DNA of 64,000 bases from Bog-257 sp963805985. Its GTDB lineage: Bacteria; Acidobacteriota; Terriglobia; Terriglobales; Acidobacteriaceae. Location of the stretch: NCBI GenBank assembly GCA_963805985.1, contig CAWDWG010000003.1:186001-250000 (forward strand). The letters run 5' to 3'. The translations under genes were made by a program, and so were the position numbers. The notes below the pieces were generated by a model that worked only from the letters and a program-made list of their open reading frames with translations, was not told the DNA's origin and did no database searches. Position 1 is the first letter of the stretch. Each line of letters starts with the position of its first letter. Below, in pieces: positions 1-8,218 of this stretch.

Positions 1-2
1 AG

Positions 3-953
3 GGCGTCGCTACGCGCGATGCCAGTGCGAAGGTTGAGAATGCGATCGCAGCGAAAGTGCCATGGTTAATCGGCGGCTCCGCCGATCTTTATCCTTCCAC
101 CAAAACGCTCATCAAGGATGGCGGCGACTTCGAGAAGGGCAACTACGGCGCGCGCAACTTCCACTTCGGCATTCGCGAGCACGCCATGGGATCGATCATT
201 TCCGGCATGGCCTTGTCGGATGTCCGTCCCTTCGGCGCGACCTTCTTCATCTTCTCCGACTACATGCGTCCTACCATCCGGCTGGCGGCGATGATGCAGT
301 TGCCCGTCATCTACATCTACACCCACGATTCCATCGGTCTCGGCGAGGACGGCCCCACCCACCAGTCGATCGAGCAGCTGGCATCCTTCCGCGCTATCCC
401 GCACATGATGACGATTCGTCCTGCCGACGCGAACGAGACCGCCGAAGCCTGGCGCGTCCTCATGCCAATGAAGAACCAGCCGGTCGCGCTCGTGCTCACG
501 CGCCAAACCGTGCCCACCTTCGATCGCAGCAAATATGCCTCGGCCGAGGGGCTCGCGAAAGGCGCGTACATCCTCGCCGATTCCGGTGGCACACCCGACG
601 TCATCTTGATAGGCACCGGCTCGGAAGTCCAGCTCTGCGTCGGCGCCTACGAGCAACTCAACGGCGAAGGCGTGAAAGCGCGAGTGGTCTCTATGCCGTG
701 CTGGGAGCTGTTTGCCCGTCAATCCGATGAGTACAAGGCCAAAGTCTTTCCGCGCGAGGTGCGGGCGCGAGTCGCAGTAGAGGCCGCGTCCAGCTTTGGC
801 TGGAGCAAGTACATCGGCCCCGACGGCGACACCGTCACCCGCGACGACTTCGGCGCCTCCGCTCCCTACAAAGACATTCTGAAGCACTACGGCTTCACGG
901 TCGACAACGTTGTAGCCAAAGCGCGCGCCGTCATAAAGAAAACCAAACCGTAA
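3..953 (+). CDS. tkt: Transketolase, C-terminal part (5' end outside window)
   Basis: Transketolase is the thiamine-diphosphate enzyme that moves two-carbon ketol units in the non-oxidative pentose phosphate pathway. The frame is open from the first base of the window, so the 5' end is missing and only about 316 residues are present. The visible part begins with ATRDAS and WLIGGSADL and continues with FGIREHAMG, the conserved segment of the pyrimidine-binding domain. The C-terminal domain follows with LIGTGSEVQL and the conserved VSMPCWELF. The gene is followed by glucose-6-phosphate isomerase and zwf on the same strand, so the block is a sugar-phosphate cluster. Very confident in identity; the start cannot be seen. 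Confidence 0.97.
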   Translation, partial: GVATRDASAKVENAIAAKVPWLIGGSADLYPSTKTLIKDGGDFEKGNYGARNFHFGIREHAMGSIISGMALSDVRPFGATFFIFSDYMRPTIRLAAMMQLPVIYIYTHDSIGLGEDGPTHQSIEQLASFRAIPHMMTIRPADANETAEAWRVLMPMKNQPVALVLTRQTVPTFDRSKYASAEGLAKGAYILADSGGTPDVILIGTGSEVQLCVGAYEQLNGEGVKARVVSMPCWELFARQSDEYKAKVFPREVRARVAVEAASSFGWSKYIGPDGDTVTRDDFGASAPYKDILKHYGFTVDNVVAKARAVIKKTKP

Positions 954-1078
954 CATTTCGGGCTTACAATTGTGGCCTGAACTGGCGCCGGCACTAAGTG
1001 TCGGCGCTGTGTGTTTGTCTCGAAACATGCTTAGGAGCGCGGCGGTTTGAACGCTTTGTGGTTTGAATGCTTTGAAGG

Positions 1079-1108
1079 GGCGCAGCTGTAGCTGCGCCGT
1101 ACAAGTTT
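1079..1108 (+). terminator. Hairpin with T-rich tail after transketolase
   Basis: GGCGCAGCTGTAGCTGCGCC forms a near-perfect stem at 1079-1098 and is followed, after a short gap, by a T-rich stretch at 1105-1116. It could end transketolase transcription. The same palindrome with one changed base recurs near 7679, also followed by T-rich sequence, so it is also a member of a dispersed repeat family. Confidence 0.4.
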
Positions 1109-1109
1109 T

Positions 1110-1450
1110 TTATTTTTGTCATCCCGAGGAGGGCTTCAGCCCGACGAGGGATCTGCTTTTTGTGGACGGCGCATAAATCTTCCGGCTTCGGAGGACAAGT
1201 GTCAGGGCGCGACTTCAGTCGTGCCGATAGGGGCCCCTTTTCTGTTTGTCATCCTGAGCGGAGCGTCCGCGCCTTTGCTTTTCCGCCGCGTCTGTTGCGG
1301 CGGGCGAACGCGCAGTCGAAGGATCTGCGGTTCGCTTGAAGTGCGAAAAACTCCGTCCTCGGAGGACATGATTCAGGGCACGACCTTGGTCGTGCCGGTA
1401 AGCGCGTTTATTTGAGACAAGAGCCGGCTTTAAGCCGGCGGCACGCTCTT
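1110..1450. repeat. Mosaic repeat island between transketolase and PGI
   Basis: This non-coding gap of about 520 bases is built from short palindromic modules that recur elsewhere in the window. They are an ATCCCGAG...GAGGGATCTGC unit (about 1120-1158 and again near 1250-1325), a CGACTTCAGTCG palindrome near 1210, and GGGCACGACCTTGGTCGTGCC near 1375 followed by GAGCCGGCTTTAAGCCGGC near 1422. The last two in this order match the inner part of the MITE-like family described at 13347-13487. Open frames here are low-complexity artefacts of the repeats. Confidence 0.6.
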
Positions 1451-1472
1451 CCATCGCGACAGGAGGTACTTG

Positions 1473-3218
1473 ATGGACAGCACATCTTCCCTCGGCCATT
1501 ACGAGCCCGCCTTCCGCGCCGCCCTCGAAAGCCTCAATGATTCCGTCGCGCGCCTGTGGAAGAACGATCCCACCCTCTGGAAGCCCGAGCCCGACCAGCA
1601 AGCCATCATCGCCAATTCTCTCGGCTGGCTCTCCGTCGCCGAAACCATGCAGTCGCACGGCGCCGATCTCGAGGCATTCGCACAGGACGTAAAGAATGCC
1701 GGCTTTGAATTTTGCGTCGTGCTGGGCATGGGTGGCGCGAGCCTCTGTCCCGAAGCCCTGGCCCACGCCTTCAACCCGCGCGAAGGCTTTCCTCAGCTCT
1801 ACGTTCTCGACTCAACGGTACCGACCGCAATTCGTCATCTCGAACAAAAGATCAATCTCGGCAACACACTCTTCATCGTCGCATCGAAGTCCAGCCTCAC
1901 CACCGAGCCTCAACTCTTCCATCGCTACTTCCGCGATCGCGTCAAGCGCATCAAAGGTGATACGTCGGGCGAGAACTTCGTGGCCATCACCGATCCCGGC
2001 AGCCAGCTCGCGCGCGAGGCCGCCCATGGCCACTTCCGCCGCATCTTCCTCGATACGCCCGACATTGGCGGCCGCTACTCCGCGCTATCGTATTTCGGAT
2101 TGCTGCCGCTGGCGCTGATGGGCGGAGACGTCAAGACGCTCGTCGATCGCGCCGTGAACGCCGCCGCCAATTGCCGTGACTCTGTGCCGCTCAACGAGAA
2201 TAAAGGCGCGCACCTCGGCGCTGCCCTGGCATCACTCGCCGCCGCCGGCCGCAACAAACTCACGCTGGTCATCCCGCCCCCGTTGACTTCGCTTGGCCTC
2301 TGGATCGAGCTCCTGCTCGCCGAAAGCCTCGGCAAGGAAGGCAAAGGCATCGTTCCGATCGCCGGCGAGCCGCTGAGCTCACCCGATGTGTACGGCGACG
2401 ATCGCGTCTTTGTCTACATTCGCACCGAAGACACCAGCGACGCCAATGTCGATTCCAAGCTGTCGGCGCTGCAGGCTGCCGGGCATCCGGTGCTGCGTCA
2501 CGTGCTTCGCGATCCGCTCGATCTCGGTGAAGAGTTTTTCGTGTGGGAGTTTGCGACGGCGATCGCCGCTTCGCTGCTCGGTGTCAATCCCTTCGATCAG
2601 CCCGACGTACAGGAATCCAAAGCCAATACCGTTCGCCTCCTGGCCGAGTATGCGCAGAACGAATCGTTGACCCAGCAAAAGCTCGTCGTCGCCGACACCA
2701 CCTTGCGCATCTTTGCCGACGCCGAAAACTGCGACGTCCTGCGCCGAGGCGGCTCGTCGCTGCAAGCGATGCTGCGGACACACCTGGCCCGCCTGAATCC
2801 CGGCGACTATTTCGCAATCGCGCAGTTCATTGAGGAGCTGAAAAACTTCGACTCCCTCGTACAGGAGATTCGTTTGGCGGTGCGCGATGAGAAGAAGGTT
2901 GCCACCACTACCGGATACGGCCCGCGCTTCCTCCACTCCACGGGTCAGCTGCACAAAGGAGGTCCCGACACCTGCCTGTTCCTGCAACTGACCTCCGAAG
3001 ACATCAACGACATCGACGTCCCCGGCGAAAAATTCAGCTTCGGCGTTTTGAAACAGGCGCAGGCGTTAGGCGATTTCGAAGCCTGGGCAAGTCATCACCG
3101 CCGTGCCATCCGCATCGACCTCGGCCGCGATGTCGAAAAGGGTCTGCGCCGCCTTTTGGCATTGGTGAAGGAGTCGGTCGCGCAGCCTGCCGCAGCCGCG
3201 GCTGCAGTCAACAAATGA
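1473..3218 (+). CDS. pgi: Glucose-6-phosphate isomerase (SIS-fold, TalPGI-type)
   Basis: The protein interconverts glucose 6-phosphate and fructose 6-phosphate. About 581 residues carry the two sugar-isomerase (SIS) halves: GMGGASLCPEA near residue 85 and VASKSSLTTEP near 137, which correspond to the phosphate-binding Ser/Thr loops, then GGRYSALSYFGLLPLALMG and the C-terminal GPRFLHSTGQLHKGG. The sequence resembles the isomerase half of fused transaldolase/PGI proteins, but no transaldolase domain precedes it here. I chose ATG 1473, six bases after AGGAGG; a TTG three bases upstream is too close to that site. It overlaps the next gene by four bases (ATGA) and stands between transketolase and zwf. 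Confidence 0.9.
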   Translation: MDSTSSLGHYEPAFRAALESLNDSVARLWKNDPTLWKPEPDQQAIIANSLGWLSVAETMQSHGADLEAFAQDVKNAGFEFCVVLGMGGASLCPEALAHAFNPREGFPQLYVLDSTVPTAIRHLEQKINLGNTLFIVASKSSLTTEPQLFHRYFRDRVKRIKGDTSGENFVAITDPGSQLAREAAHGHFRRIFLDTPDIGGRYSALSYFGLLPLALMGGDVKTLVDRAVNAAANCRDSVPLNENKGAHLGAALASLAAAGRNKLTLVIPPPLTSLGLWIELLLAESLGKEGKGIVPIAGEPLSSPDVYGDDRVFVYIRTEDTSDANVDSKLSALQAAGHPVLRHVLRDPLDLGEEFFVWEFATAIAASLLGVNPFDQPDVQESKANTVRLLAEYAQNESLTQQKLVVADTTLRIFADAENCDVLRRGGSSLQAMLRTHLARLNPGDYFAIAQFIEELKNFDSLVQEIRLAVRDEKKVATTTGYGPRFLHSTGQLHKGGPDTCLFLQLTSEDINDIDVPGEKFSFGVLKQAQALGDFEAWASHHRRAIRIDLGRDVEKGLRRLLALVKESVAQPAAAAAAVNK

Positions 3219-3457
3219 GAAAGCAGAACCTCACCGTCGGCGACAGGGTGCGCCTCATTGGCCTTCCTGCCAACCTCCCGATTGGAGACGATCACCTTGC
3301 CACGAGATCTACGTTTGAGAAATGCCTGGGGCAAACATTCACCATCTGCGGTTTTAATGCGATCGGGTGGGTGGAACTGCCCATCGACTCCCTTACGGGT
3401 AGCGTCGGAGAAACGATTTGGGTAGAGCCCCAATTCCTGGAATTGGCTTCTGAGTAG
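3215..3457 (+). CDS. Small conserved hypothetical protein (80 aa)
   Basis: The start overlaps the pgi stop (ATGA), which indicates translational coupling. The 80-residue product has a short basic start, then VGDRVRLIGLP, a beta-strand-rich pattern like a small SH3-like or KOW-like barrel, and ends with IWVEPQFLEL. I do not recognise a named family. There is no signal peptide or membrane segment. Because it is coupled to pgi it is probably expressed with it, but nothing in the sequence ties it to sugar metabolism. Confidence 0.6.
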   Translation: MRKQNLTVGDRVRLIGLPANLPIGDDHLATRSTFEKCLGQTFTICGFNAIGWVELPIDSLTGSVGETIWVEPQFLELASE

Positions 3458-3499
3458 GCGACCCAATTAGAGAATTATGTCCCGGCGCGGACCCTATCC

Positions 3500-3652
3500 C
3501 TTCTGGTTAATATTGCGAAATCGCCGTGTCGCTGACAATGGATGTGTCACAAAAACCCACGTCCCGCTGTGCGGGACGATTCAGCTTAGCCCAGGACGAA
3601 GTCCTGGGTAGGCGTGTTATTTATCGGACCAATGTCCCGGCAGGGACCGCCC
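3500..3652. repeat. Dispersed repeat, copy 1 (partner at 10285-10440)
   Basis: The gap before zwf holds a roughly 150-base unit that recurs at 10285-10440. The shared order is TTCTGGTTA, GAAATCG.CGTGTCGC, a GTCCCGC/GCGGGAC hairpin at 3561-3577, TCAGCTTAGC, the hairpin CCCAGGAC-GAA-GTCCTGGG at 3590-3608, then GTCCCGGCAGGGACC near 3633. A small ORF spanning the unit is not a convincing gene. The rest of the 3458-3728 gap shows nothing else. Confidence 0.65.
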
Positions 3653-3728
3653 GGCGAATCTCCCCGCGCCCGAATCCTTTATCCCTCCCCGGCATCTTGA
3701 GACAAAGACGAAATCTCGGAGCGCACTC

Positions 3729-5276
3729 ATGAGCACACTCGTTCAGCCCGTCCCGCACAAACTCGCAACCCCGTCGCTGCCAAAAGGTGATTCCTGCCTG
3801 GTCATCATCTTCGGCGGCACCGGCGACCTGACGCGCCGCAAGCTGATCCCTGCTCTTTTCGACCTGGCCTGCGTCGGCTGCACGATGCCCAATTTTCAGG
3901 TGCTGGGAATCGGACGAACGAAGCTAGGTGACGACGACTTCCGCTCCCGTCTGCGCGAAGGCGCTGCTACCTCCAAAGACACGCGCAACTTCAGCGACGA
4001 ACGCTGGGAGGATTTTGCGGACCGGCTGCACTATCTGGTCGGCGATGCCAGCCACCGCGATTTCTTCCCCCATCTGAAGGCGAAAATCGAGGAGTTGCAG
4101 AAGAACGGAGCCAGCAAGAACATTCTCTTCTACATCTCGACTTCGGCGTCGTTAGCGCCTCCCATTGTGCAGGGCTTGGGCGAAGCCGGTCTCGCCCACA
4201 ATAGCGAAGGCTGGACGCGCATCATCCTCGAAAAGCCGTTCGGCCGCGATCTCCAAAGCGCGCAGGAGCTGAACCAAATCGTCTCCCACGTCTTCGACGA
4301 AAAATCGGTCTATCGCATCGACCACTATCTCGGCAAGGAAACCGTGCAGAACATCATGATGTTCCGCTTCGGTAACTCCATCTTCGAGCCGGTCTGGAAT
4401 CGCAATTACGTTGAGTACATCGAAATCACCGCCGCCGAGACGCTGGGCGTCGAAGGCCGTGGCGAGTTCTACGAAGAGACCGGTGCGCTGCGCGATATGG
4501 TTGCCAACCACATGCTCCAGTTGCTCATGCTAACGGCCATGGAGCCTCCGGTCGCCTTCGACGCCGACTCTGTGCGTGAGCAGAAGGTGCAGGTGCTGCG
4601 CGCTATTCGGCCTATGTCGAAAGAAGAGGTCGAGAAGTTCACTGTTCGCGGGCAGTATGGTCCGGGAGAAATCGACGGCAAGTCCGTGCCCGGCTATCGC
4701 CAGGAGCCCGGCGTCAATACGAACTCACGCACCGAAACCTACGCGGCAGTCGAGTTCCGCGTCGACAACTGGCGCTGGGCGGGAGTTCCGTTCTATGTCC
4801 GCGCCGGCAAGCGCCTGGCCAAGTCGCTCACGGAAGTTGCCGTGCACTTCAAGCGCACGCCGCAGGCGCTCTTCTCGCGCAATCCCGGCGACACGCACCA
4901 CAACGTCATCGCAATGCGCATCCAGCCCAACGAAGGCATCGCCCTGAGCTTCGGCGCCAAGCAGCCCGGCCAGGAGATGCGAGCCATTCGCGTGGACATG
5001 GACTTCTCCTACCACGACGCCTTCGGAACCGACACGCCCGCCGCTTACGAGACACTACTACTCGACGCGATGCGCGGTGACGCCACGCTCTTCACGCGTC
5101 GCGATGAAGTAGAAGCCGAGTGGCGGATTATCACTCCCATCGAGGAAGCCTGGGCCCAGCTCCCGCCGCCCCAGTTTCCCAACTACTCCGCCGGCAGCGA
5201 GGGACCGGAATCTGCCAATCAGCTGGTGAAATACGATGGGGGCTCATGGCGTCCGGTGAAGACCTTAGCCGAATAA
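3729..5276 (+). CDS. zwf: Glucose-6-phosphate 1-dehydrogenase
   Basis: This enzyme catalyses the first, NADP-reducing step of the oxidative pentose phosphate pathway. The 515-residue length is normal. The Rossmann nucleotide-binding motif GGTGDLTRRKL is at residues 29-39, EKPFG at 168-172, the substrate-binding and catalytic RIDHYLGKE at 196-204, and YVRAGKRL lies in the C-terminal domain. It follows transketolase and pgi on the same strand, separated from pgi and its small partner by a repeat-bearing 271-base gap, so it may have its own promoter. The ATG at 3729 gives the expected short N-terminal extension before the Rossmann motif. Confidence 0.97.
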   Translation: MSTLVQPVPHKLATPSLPKGDSCLVIIFGGTGDLTRRKLIPALFDLACVGCTMPNFQVLGIGRTKLGDDDFRSRLREGAATSKDTRNFSDERWEDFADRLHYLVGDASHRDFFPHLKAKIEELQKNGASKNILFYISTSASLAPPIVQGLGEAGLAHNSEGWTRIILEKPFGRDLQSAQELNQIVSHVFDEKSVYRIDHYLGKETVQNIMMFRFGNSIFEPVWNRNYVEYIEITAAETLGVEGRGEFYEETGALRDMVANHMLQLLMLTAMEPPVAFDADSVREQKVQVLRAIRPMSKEEVEKFTVRGQYGPGEIDGKSVPGYRQEPGVNTNSRTETYAAVEFRVDNWRWAGVPFYVRAGKRLAKSLTEVAVHFKRTPQALFSRNPGDTHHNVIAMRIQPNEGIALSFGAKQPGQEMRAIRVDMDFSYHDAFGTDTPAAYETLLLDAMRGDATLFTRRDEVEAEWRIITPIEEAWAQLPPPQFPNYSAGSEGPESANQLVKYDGGSWRPVKTLAE

Positions 5277-5463
5277 CTTACAATGTATAAATAACTTACA
5301 GAGGCTGCCAGCCGCTTCGTGCCCCCCAGGAAATCTCTTCTTTTTTTCTTGAGAAAATAGCACGAATCGGCATATCCTCGTTGCACCACTACGTCTGACT
5401 TGCGGTTTCCCAGGTTCGAGAACTCGCAAGTAAATGGGGATCCCAAAGTCAAAAGAAAGCGAG

Positions 5464-5634
5464 ATGCCTATGTTGGATCTGCTGAAGTCTTTGCGCAAGG
5501 AAGAATCTGGCCAGGATTTGATCGAATACGCGTTGATCGGATTGCTCGTCGCCCTCGGAGCAATTGCCGGCTTGGGAAAGTTAGTTGGCTCGATCAACAA
5601 GGAATTTACCAAGATCGCGTCGTCGCTTAGCTAA
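5464..5634 (+). CDS. Flp/Fap-type (type IVb) pilin
   Basis: The 56-residue product has the layout of a type IVb (Flp) pilin precursor: a charged leader, the processing-site region EESGQDLIEYALI, then one hydrophobic helix (LIGLLVALGAIAGLGKLVG) and a short polar tail. The Glu and Tyr of the LIEYALI segment match the conserved Glu-Tyr after the prepilin peptidase site. An in-frame ATG at 5434 would add ten polar residues; ATG 5464 gives the usual short leader. No tad secretion genes are nearby, so this is an orphan pilin gene here, between zwf and a convergent Nudix gene. A direct repeat of AATAACTTACA lies upstream around 5270-5300. Confidence 0.85.
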   Translation: MPMLDLLKSLRKEESGQDLIEYALIGLLVALGAIAGLGKLVGSINKEFTKIASSLS

Positions 5635-5649
5635 ACCGCTTCTCAGTCG

Positions 5650-5700
5650 GTTGGAAGCAGGTTGTGGCCGGCCACCACGCGACCATGGTTTGCTTCCAAC
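5650..5700. terminator. Hairpin between convergent pilin and Nudix genes
   Basis: GTTGGAAGCA (5650-5659) pairs perfectly with TGCTTCCAAC (5691-5700), and the loop holds a second palindrome, GTGGCCGGCCAC. It lies in the 76-base gap between two genes that converge, so it could stop transcription from both sides. No T run follows, so this is a structural call only. Confidence 0.4.
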
Positions 5701-5710
5701 ACTAACCCCC

Positions 5711-6112
5711 TTAGGACAGCGCCAACTCGCCGGCTGCAATCTTGCGCACCAGCTCCCGGTCGGCGTCCAGAAAGTCCAGCGTCGGCAGCTCTCTCCGGTT
5801 AACCCACCGGATCTCGCGGAAGATGCGGTTCTGCGTCTCGCCCTCATAGCGCTCGACTACGAAGAACTGCAACTCCACGGCGTTTCCATTCTGATAGTGA
5901 TGTTGCAGCTGCGCAATCTTGGGTCCGATCTCCGCTTGAATCCCCAGCTCTTCCTCCAGCTCGCGCTGCAATGCCTGCGGAGCATCTTCTCCCGCTTCGA
6001 TCTTGCCGCCCGGAAACTCCCACTTCAGCGGCAGCGCCTGGTACTGCGTCCGCTGACAGCACAGAATCTCGTCACCGCGCACCATCAAGGCTGCCACTAC
6101 TTGCTTGATCAT
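5711..6112 (-). CDS. Nudix hydrolase, MutT-like
   Basis: A perfect Nudix box (G-x5-E-x7-RE-U-x-EE-x-GU) runs from residue 36 to 58, starting at GGKIEAGED and ending ELEEELGI. With 133 residues and PLKWEFPGGK before the box, it resembles MutT-type 8-oxo-dGTP diphosphatases, which clean oxidised nucleotides from the pool. The open frame extends upstream to 6190, but ATG 6112 aligns with the usual MutT start and leaves 17 bases after the upstream GAF gene. The same-strand pair of a nucleotide-pool cleaner and a likely methionine sulfoxide reductase suggests oxidative damage repair. The precise substrate is not shown by sequence. Confidence 0.85.
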   Translation of the reverse strand: MIKQVVAALMVRGDEILCCQRTQYQALPLKWEFPGGKIEAGEDAPQALQRELEEELGIQAEIGPKIAQLQHHYQNGNAVELQFFVVERYEGETQNRIFREIRWVNRRELPTLDFLDADRELVRKIAAGELALS

Positions 6113-6129
6113 CAGCTTGCTCCGCTCGC

Positions 6130-6630
6130 TTACTGCTGAGCTTGGCCGTATGCTGCTTTCTCCAGGTAATGCCCCACCAGCCGCGCACAATGTTCCACCA
6201 GCTGCCGGTCGTCGTCCTTGAACGCCGCCGCCGTATGACTATCGATGTCCAGTTCCCCAACGATTTCGCCCTTCACCGTGATCGGGACCACAATTTCAGA
6301 TTTAGTCTCAATTGAACAGGCCAGATACCGGGGATCGGAGTTAACGTCGTCCACCACGACGGTCCGTCCTGACGACGCGGCTGCTCCGCAGATTCCCTGA
6401 TGCAGCGGAATTCGCACATGCGGCGTCACCGCGCCAACATAAGGTCCGAGCACCAACATCGGCTCTCCGCCTTCAGCAGACTTCTCGATCATGTAGAACC
6501 CAACCCAGTTGAAGTGCGGCAGCCGCTCCTGCAGCCGTCCCACAATAATACTCATCAGCTCGTCGGCATCGCCGGCGCCATCCGCCCGGACACTGAGCTC
6601 CTTGGCAAGATCCTGCTGCACGGTTGTCAT
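6130..6630 (-). CDS. msrC: GAF-domain protein, free methionine-R-sulfoxide reductase type
   Basis: The 166-residue protein is a single GAF domain with the signature of free-Met-(R)-sulfoxide reductases: FNWVGFYMIE, GICGAAA and ACSIETKSEIVVPI, then GELDIDS. Cys81 (GICG) and Cys105 (YLACS) match two of the three conserved cysteines of the E. coli enzyme, including the likely catalytic one. The position of the third, before VRIPL, is His here, so resolution of the disulfide may differ. It is followed 17 bases later by the MutT-like gene, and both would act against oxidised metabolites. Family confident; activity inferred. Confidence 0.8.
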   Translation of the reverse strand: MTTVQQDLAKELSVRADGAGDADELMSIIVGRLQERLPHFNWVGFYMIEKSAEGGEPMLVLGPYVGAVTPHVRIPLHQGICGAAASSGRTVVVDDVNSDPRYLACSIETKSEIVVPITVKGEIVGELDIDSHTAAAFKDDDRQLVEHCARLVGHYLEKAAYGQAQQ

Positions 6631-6717
6631 ATTGGCCTACTCATCATAAGCGCGGCCCTGCTTTCTTGGCCCTCGCAGCTGTGGCAAGTGGAGAAAACTT
6701 CTCGTGTTGCTCACGGC

Positions 6718-7542
6718 TCACAGCTCACGGCCACAGCTGATCCCCCGAATCCCCCGCGGCCGCTCGAACCGCTCCGGATGAATCGCCCACGCGATAGCAT
6801 CCAAGCCGCCCACCAGGCTGCTTGCCGGCGTGTTCAGCAATTCGTCGTTGATACAAAACATGCGCCGGTTACGAACCGCAGGCAGTTCCTGCCACCCGCG
6901 TTGCTCCACGATCTTCTCCAGCGGCACTCGATCCCCTGCACCGCACCACGCCGCCAGGATGACATCAGGTTCAGCCGCAGCAATCTCCTCCGCAGTCGTG
7001 GTCTTTGCCGGCGCGCCGACAAATTCGCCTCCTGCAGCCTGCACCAGTTCCGCCACCCACGGCTGCGAAGCGATAATCGGCTTGCCCCACTCCTCGCAGA
7101 AAACTCTGGCTCGTCTCCCATTCGTCGTGAGCTGTCGCACCTCGTCGATGCGACTTTGCATTTTGGCGACGACGGCCGTGCCCCGCTCAGTCTCGCCCAT
7201 AATTCCCGCGATGCTCATAATGTCGGTGTAGATATCGGCCAGCGCCCGCGGCGACAGCCCGAGAAAGCGCACACCGGCTTTGAGGATCTCGCCGACCGCT
7301 TCGAGCTGATACGGTACCGAAGCCAGCACTAAGTCAGGATGCGCCGCGAGAATCTGTTCCGTCTGCGCCGTCCACGAATCAGCGACGATCACTCGCGAGC
7401 CGTCGGCAACCTCAGGACACACGTCGGCACAGTACCTCGTGCAGGCGACGAGCCGCTCCAGCAAATTCAGATCCCGCAAAGTAACGGTCGCGCTCGGCTG
7501 CAGCGAGACAACTCGCCGCGGAGTGTGTGCCCTGGTATCCAA
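6718..7542 (-). CDS. BtuF-like cobalamin/heme-type ABC substrate-binding protein without signal peptide
   Basis: The 274-residue product has the two-lobed periplasmic-binding-protein pattern: RRVVSLQPSATVTL at the start, HPDLVLASVPYQ, LGLSPRALADIY, then the second lobe with AEPDVILAAWCG and a C-terminal helix ending AIHPERF. This is the family of BtuF and related cobalamin-binding proteins. No signal peptide is visible and no BtuC or BtuD genes lie nearby, so it may be a cytoplasmic corrinoid binder or be exported by another route. The start is TTG at 7542; a good -10 (TATAAT) sits 9 to 14 bases upstream, so the message may have almost no leader. Confidence 0.75.
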   Translation of the reverse strand: MDTRAHTPRRVVSLQPSATVTLRDLNLLERLVACTRYCADVCPEVADGSRVIVADSWTAQTEQILAAHPDLVLASVPYQLEAVGEILKAGVRFLGLSPRALADIYTDIMSIAGIMGETERGTAVVAKMQSRIDEVRQLTTNGRRARVFCEEWGKPIIASQPWVAELVQAAGGEFVGAPAKTTTAEEIAAAEPDVILAAWCGAGDRVPLEKIVEQRGWQELPAVRNRRMFCINDELLNTPASSLVGGLDAIAWAIHPERFERPRGIRGISCGREL

Positions 7543-7550
7543 TCATTTGG

Positions 7551-7556
7551 ATTATA
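7551..7556 (-). promoter_or_regulatory. Candidate -10 element for the BtuF-like gene
   Basis: A perfect TATAAT reads on the minus strand, ending nine bases before the TTG start of the BtuF-like gene. No good -35 hexamer is found at 16-18 bases. Transcription would start very near the start codon. Confidence 0.3.
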
Positions 7557-7639
7557 CGAATGGTCGACTATAGAGTCTTGCCTCGACAGGATAAGCTGGA
7601 GAGGCGCAACACTTGCAATAGGGTGGAGCACTGCCTCAG

Positions 7640-7779
7640 TAGGCTGCTAAGAAAGTCGATTTTAGAGCGCTTTGAAGGGGCGCAGCTTTAGCTGCGCCGT
7701 GCAGGTCTTTTATTTTGTCATCCCGAGGGAGGCCTTCAGGCCGACGAGGGATCTGCTTTTGACTTCAGTAGCCTGTCAA
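7640..7779. repeat. Degenerate MITE-like repeat island
   Basis: The left end AGGCTGCTAAGAAAGTC and the right end GACTTCAGTAGCCT are imperfect inverted copies of the ends seen at 13347-13487. Inside are the GGCGCAGC/GCTGCGCC palindrome at 7679-7698 and the ATCCCGAG...GAGGGATCTGC unit at 7719-7757, nearly identical to the block at 1075-1160. It fills the gap between the BtuF-like and IscU-like genes. Confidence 0.55.
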
Positions 7780-7820
7780 GCGCTTCACCCTGGTACCGAC
7801 ACTCCTCGGACACTTGACCC

Positions 7821-8168
7821 ATGTATTCACCCCAACTCCTCGATCACTTCGAACACCCCCGCAACCCGGGCGAGCTGCCGGATGCGACCGCGCGCGCGCG
7901 AATCGAAAATCCCGCCTGCGGAGACATTCTGGAATTGGCGGTTACGATCGCCGCCGGCCGCATCGAAGATATTCGTTTCCTCGCCAAGGGCTGCGTCCCG
8001 GCCATGGCCTGCGCCTCAGCCGTCACCGAATTGGCAAAAGGGAAATCTGTGGAACAGGCACGAGCAATTACCAGGTCGGACGTGACCAACGCCATTGGCA
8101 GCCTTCCGCCTGCCTCAGGGCACGCCGCGCAACTGGCGATCGACGCCTTGCAGGCCGTGCTGAAATGA
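7821..8168 (+). CDS. IscU/NifU-like iron-sulfur scaffold protein lacking the third cysteine
   Basis: The 115-residue product aligns by eye with IscU-type scaffolds, on which iron-sulfur clusters are assembled: YSPQLLDHFEHPRNPG at the start, ENPACGD (Cys33, Asp35), then GCVPAMACASAV (Cys58, Cys64) and LPPASGHAAQLA near the end. In IscU the last motif is His-Cys; here it is His101-Ala102, so the usual third cluster ligand is absent, while an extra Cys64 lies six residues after the second. No cysteine desulfurase gene is adjacent. It could be a specialised or partly inactive scaffold. It overlaps a possible upstream start of the next gene (ATGA at 8165). Confidence 0.8.
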   Translation: MYSPQLLDHFEHPRNPGELPDATARARIENPACGDILELAVTIAAGRIEDIRFLAKGCVPAMACASAVTELAKGKSVEQARAITRSDVTNAIGSLPPASGHAAQLAIDALQAVLK

Positions 8169-8218
8169 AACCGCGGCGCCACATTGACACGGACATATGC
8201 ACGCCGTACGCTGACCTC

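Noticed and set aside
1116..1415. 99-codon frame in the first repeat island
   Set aside because: Translation of palindromic repeats; the same type of frame appears wherever these repeats occur.
3526..3732. 68-codon frame before zwf
   Set aside because: It spans the dispersed repeat and its hairpins, has no ribosome site and no homologous feel.
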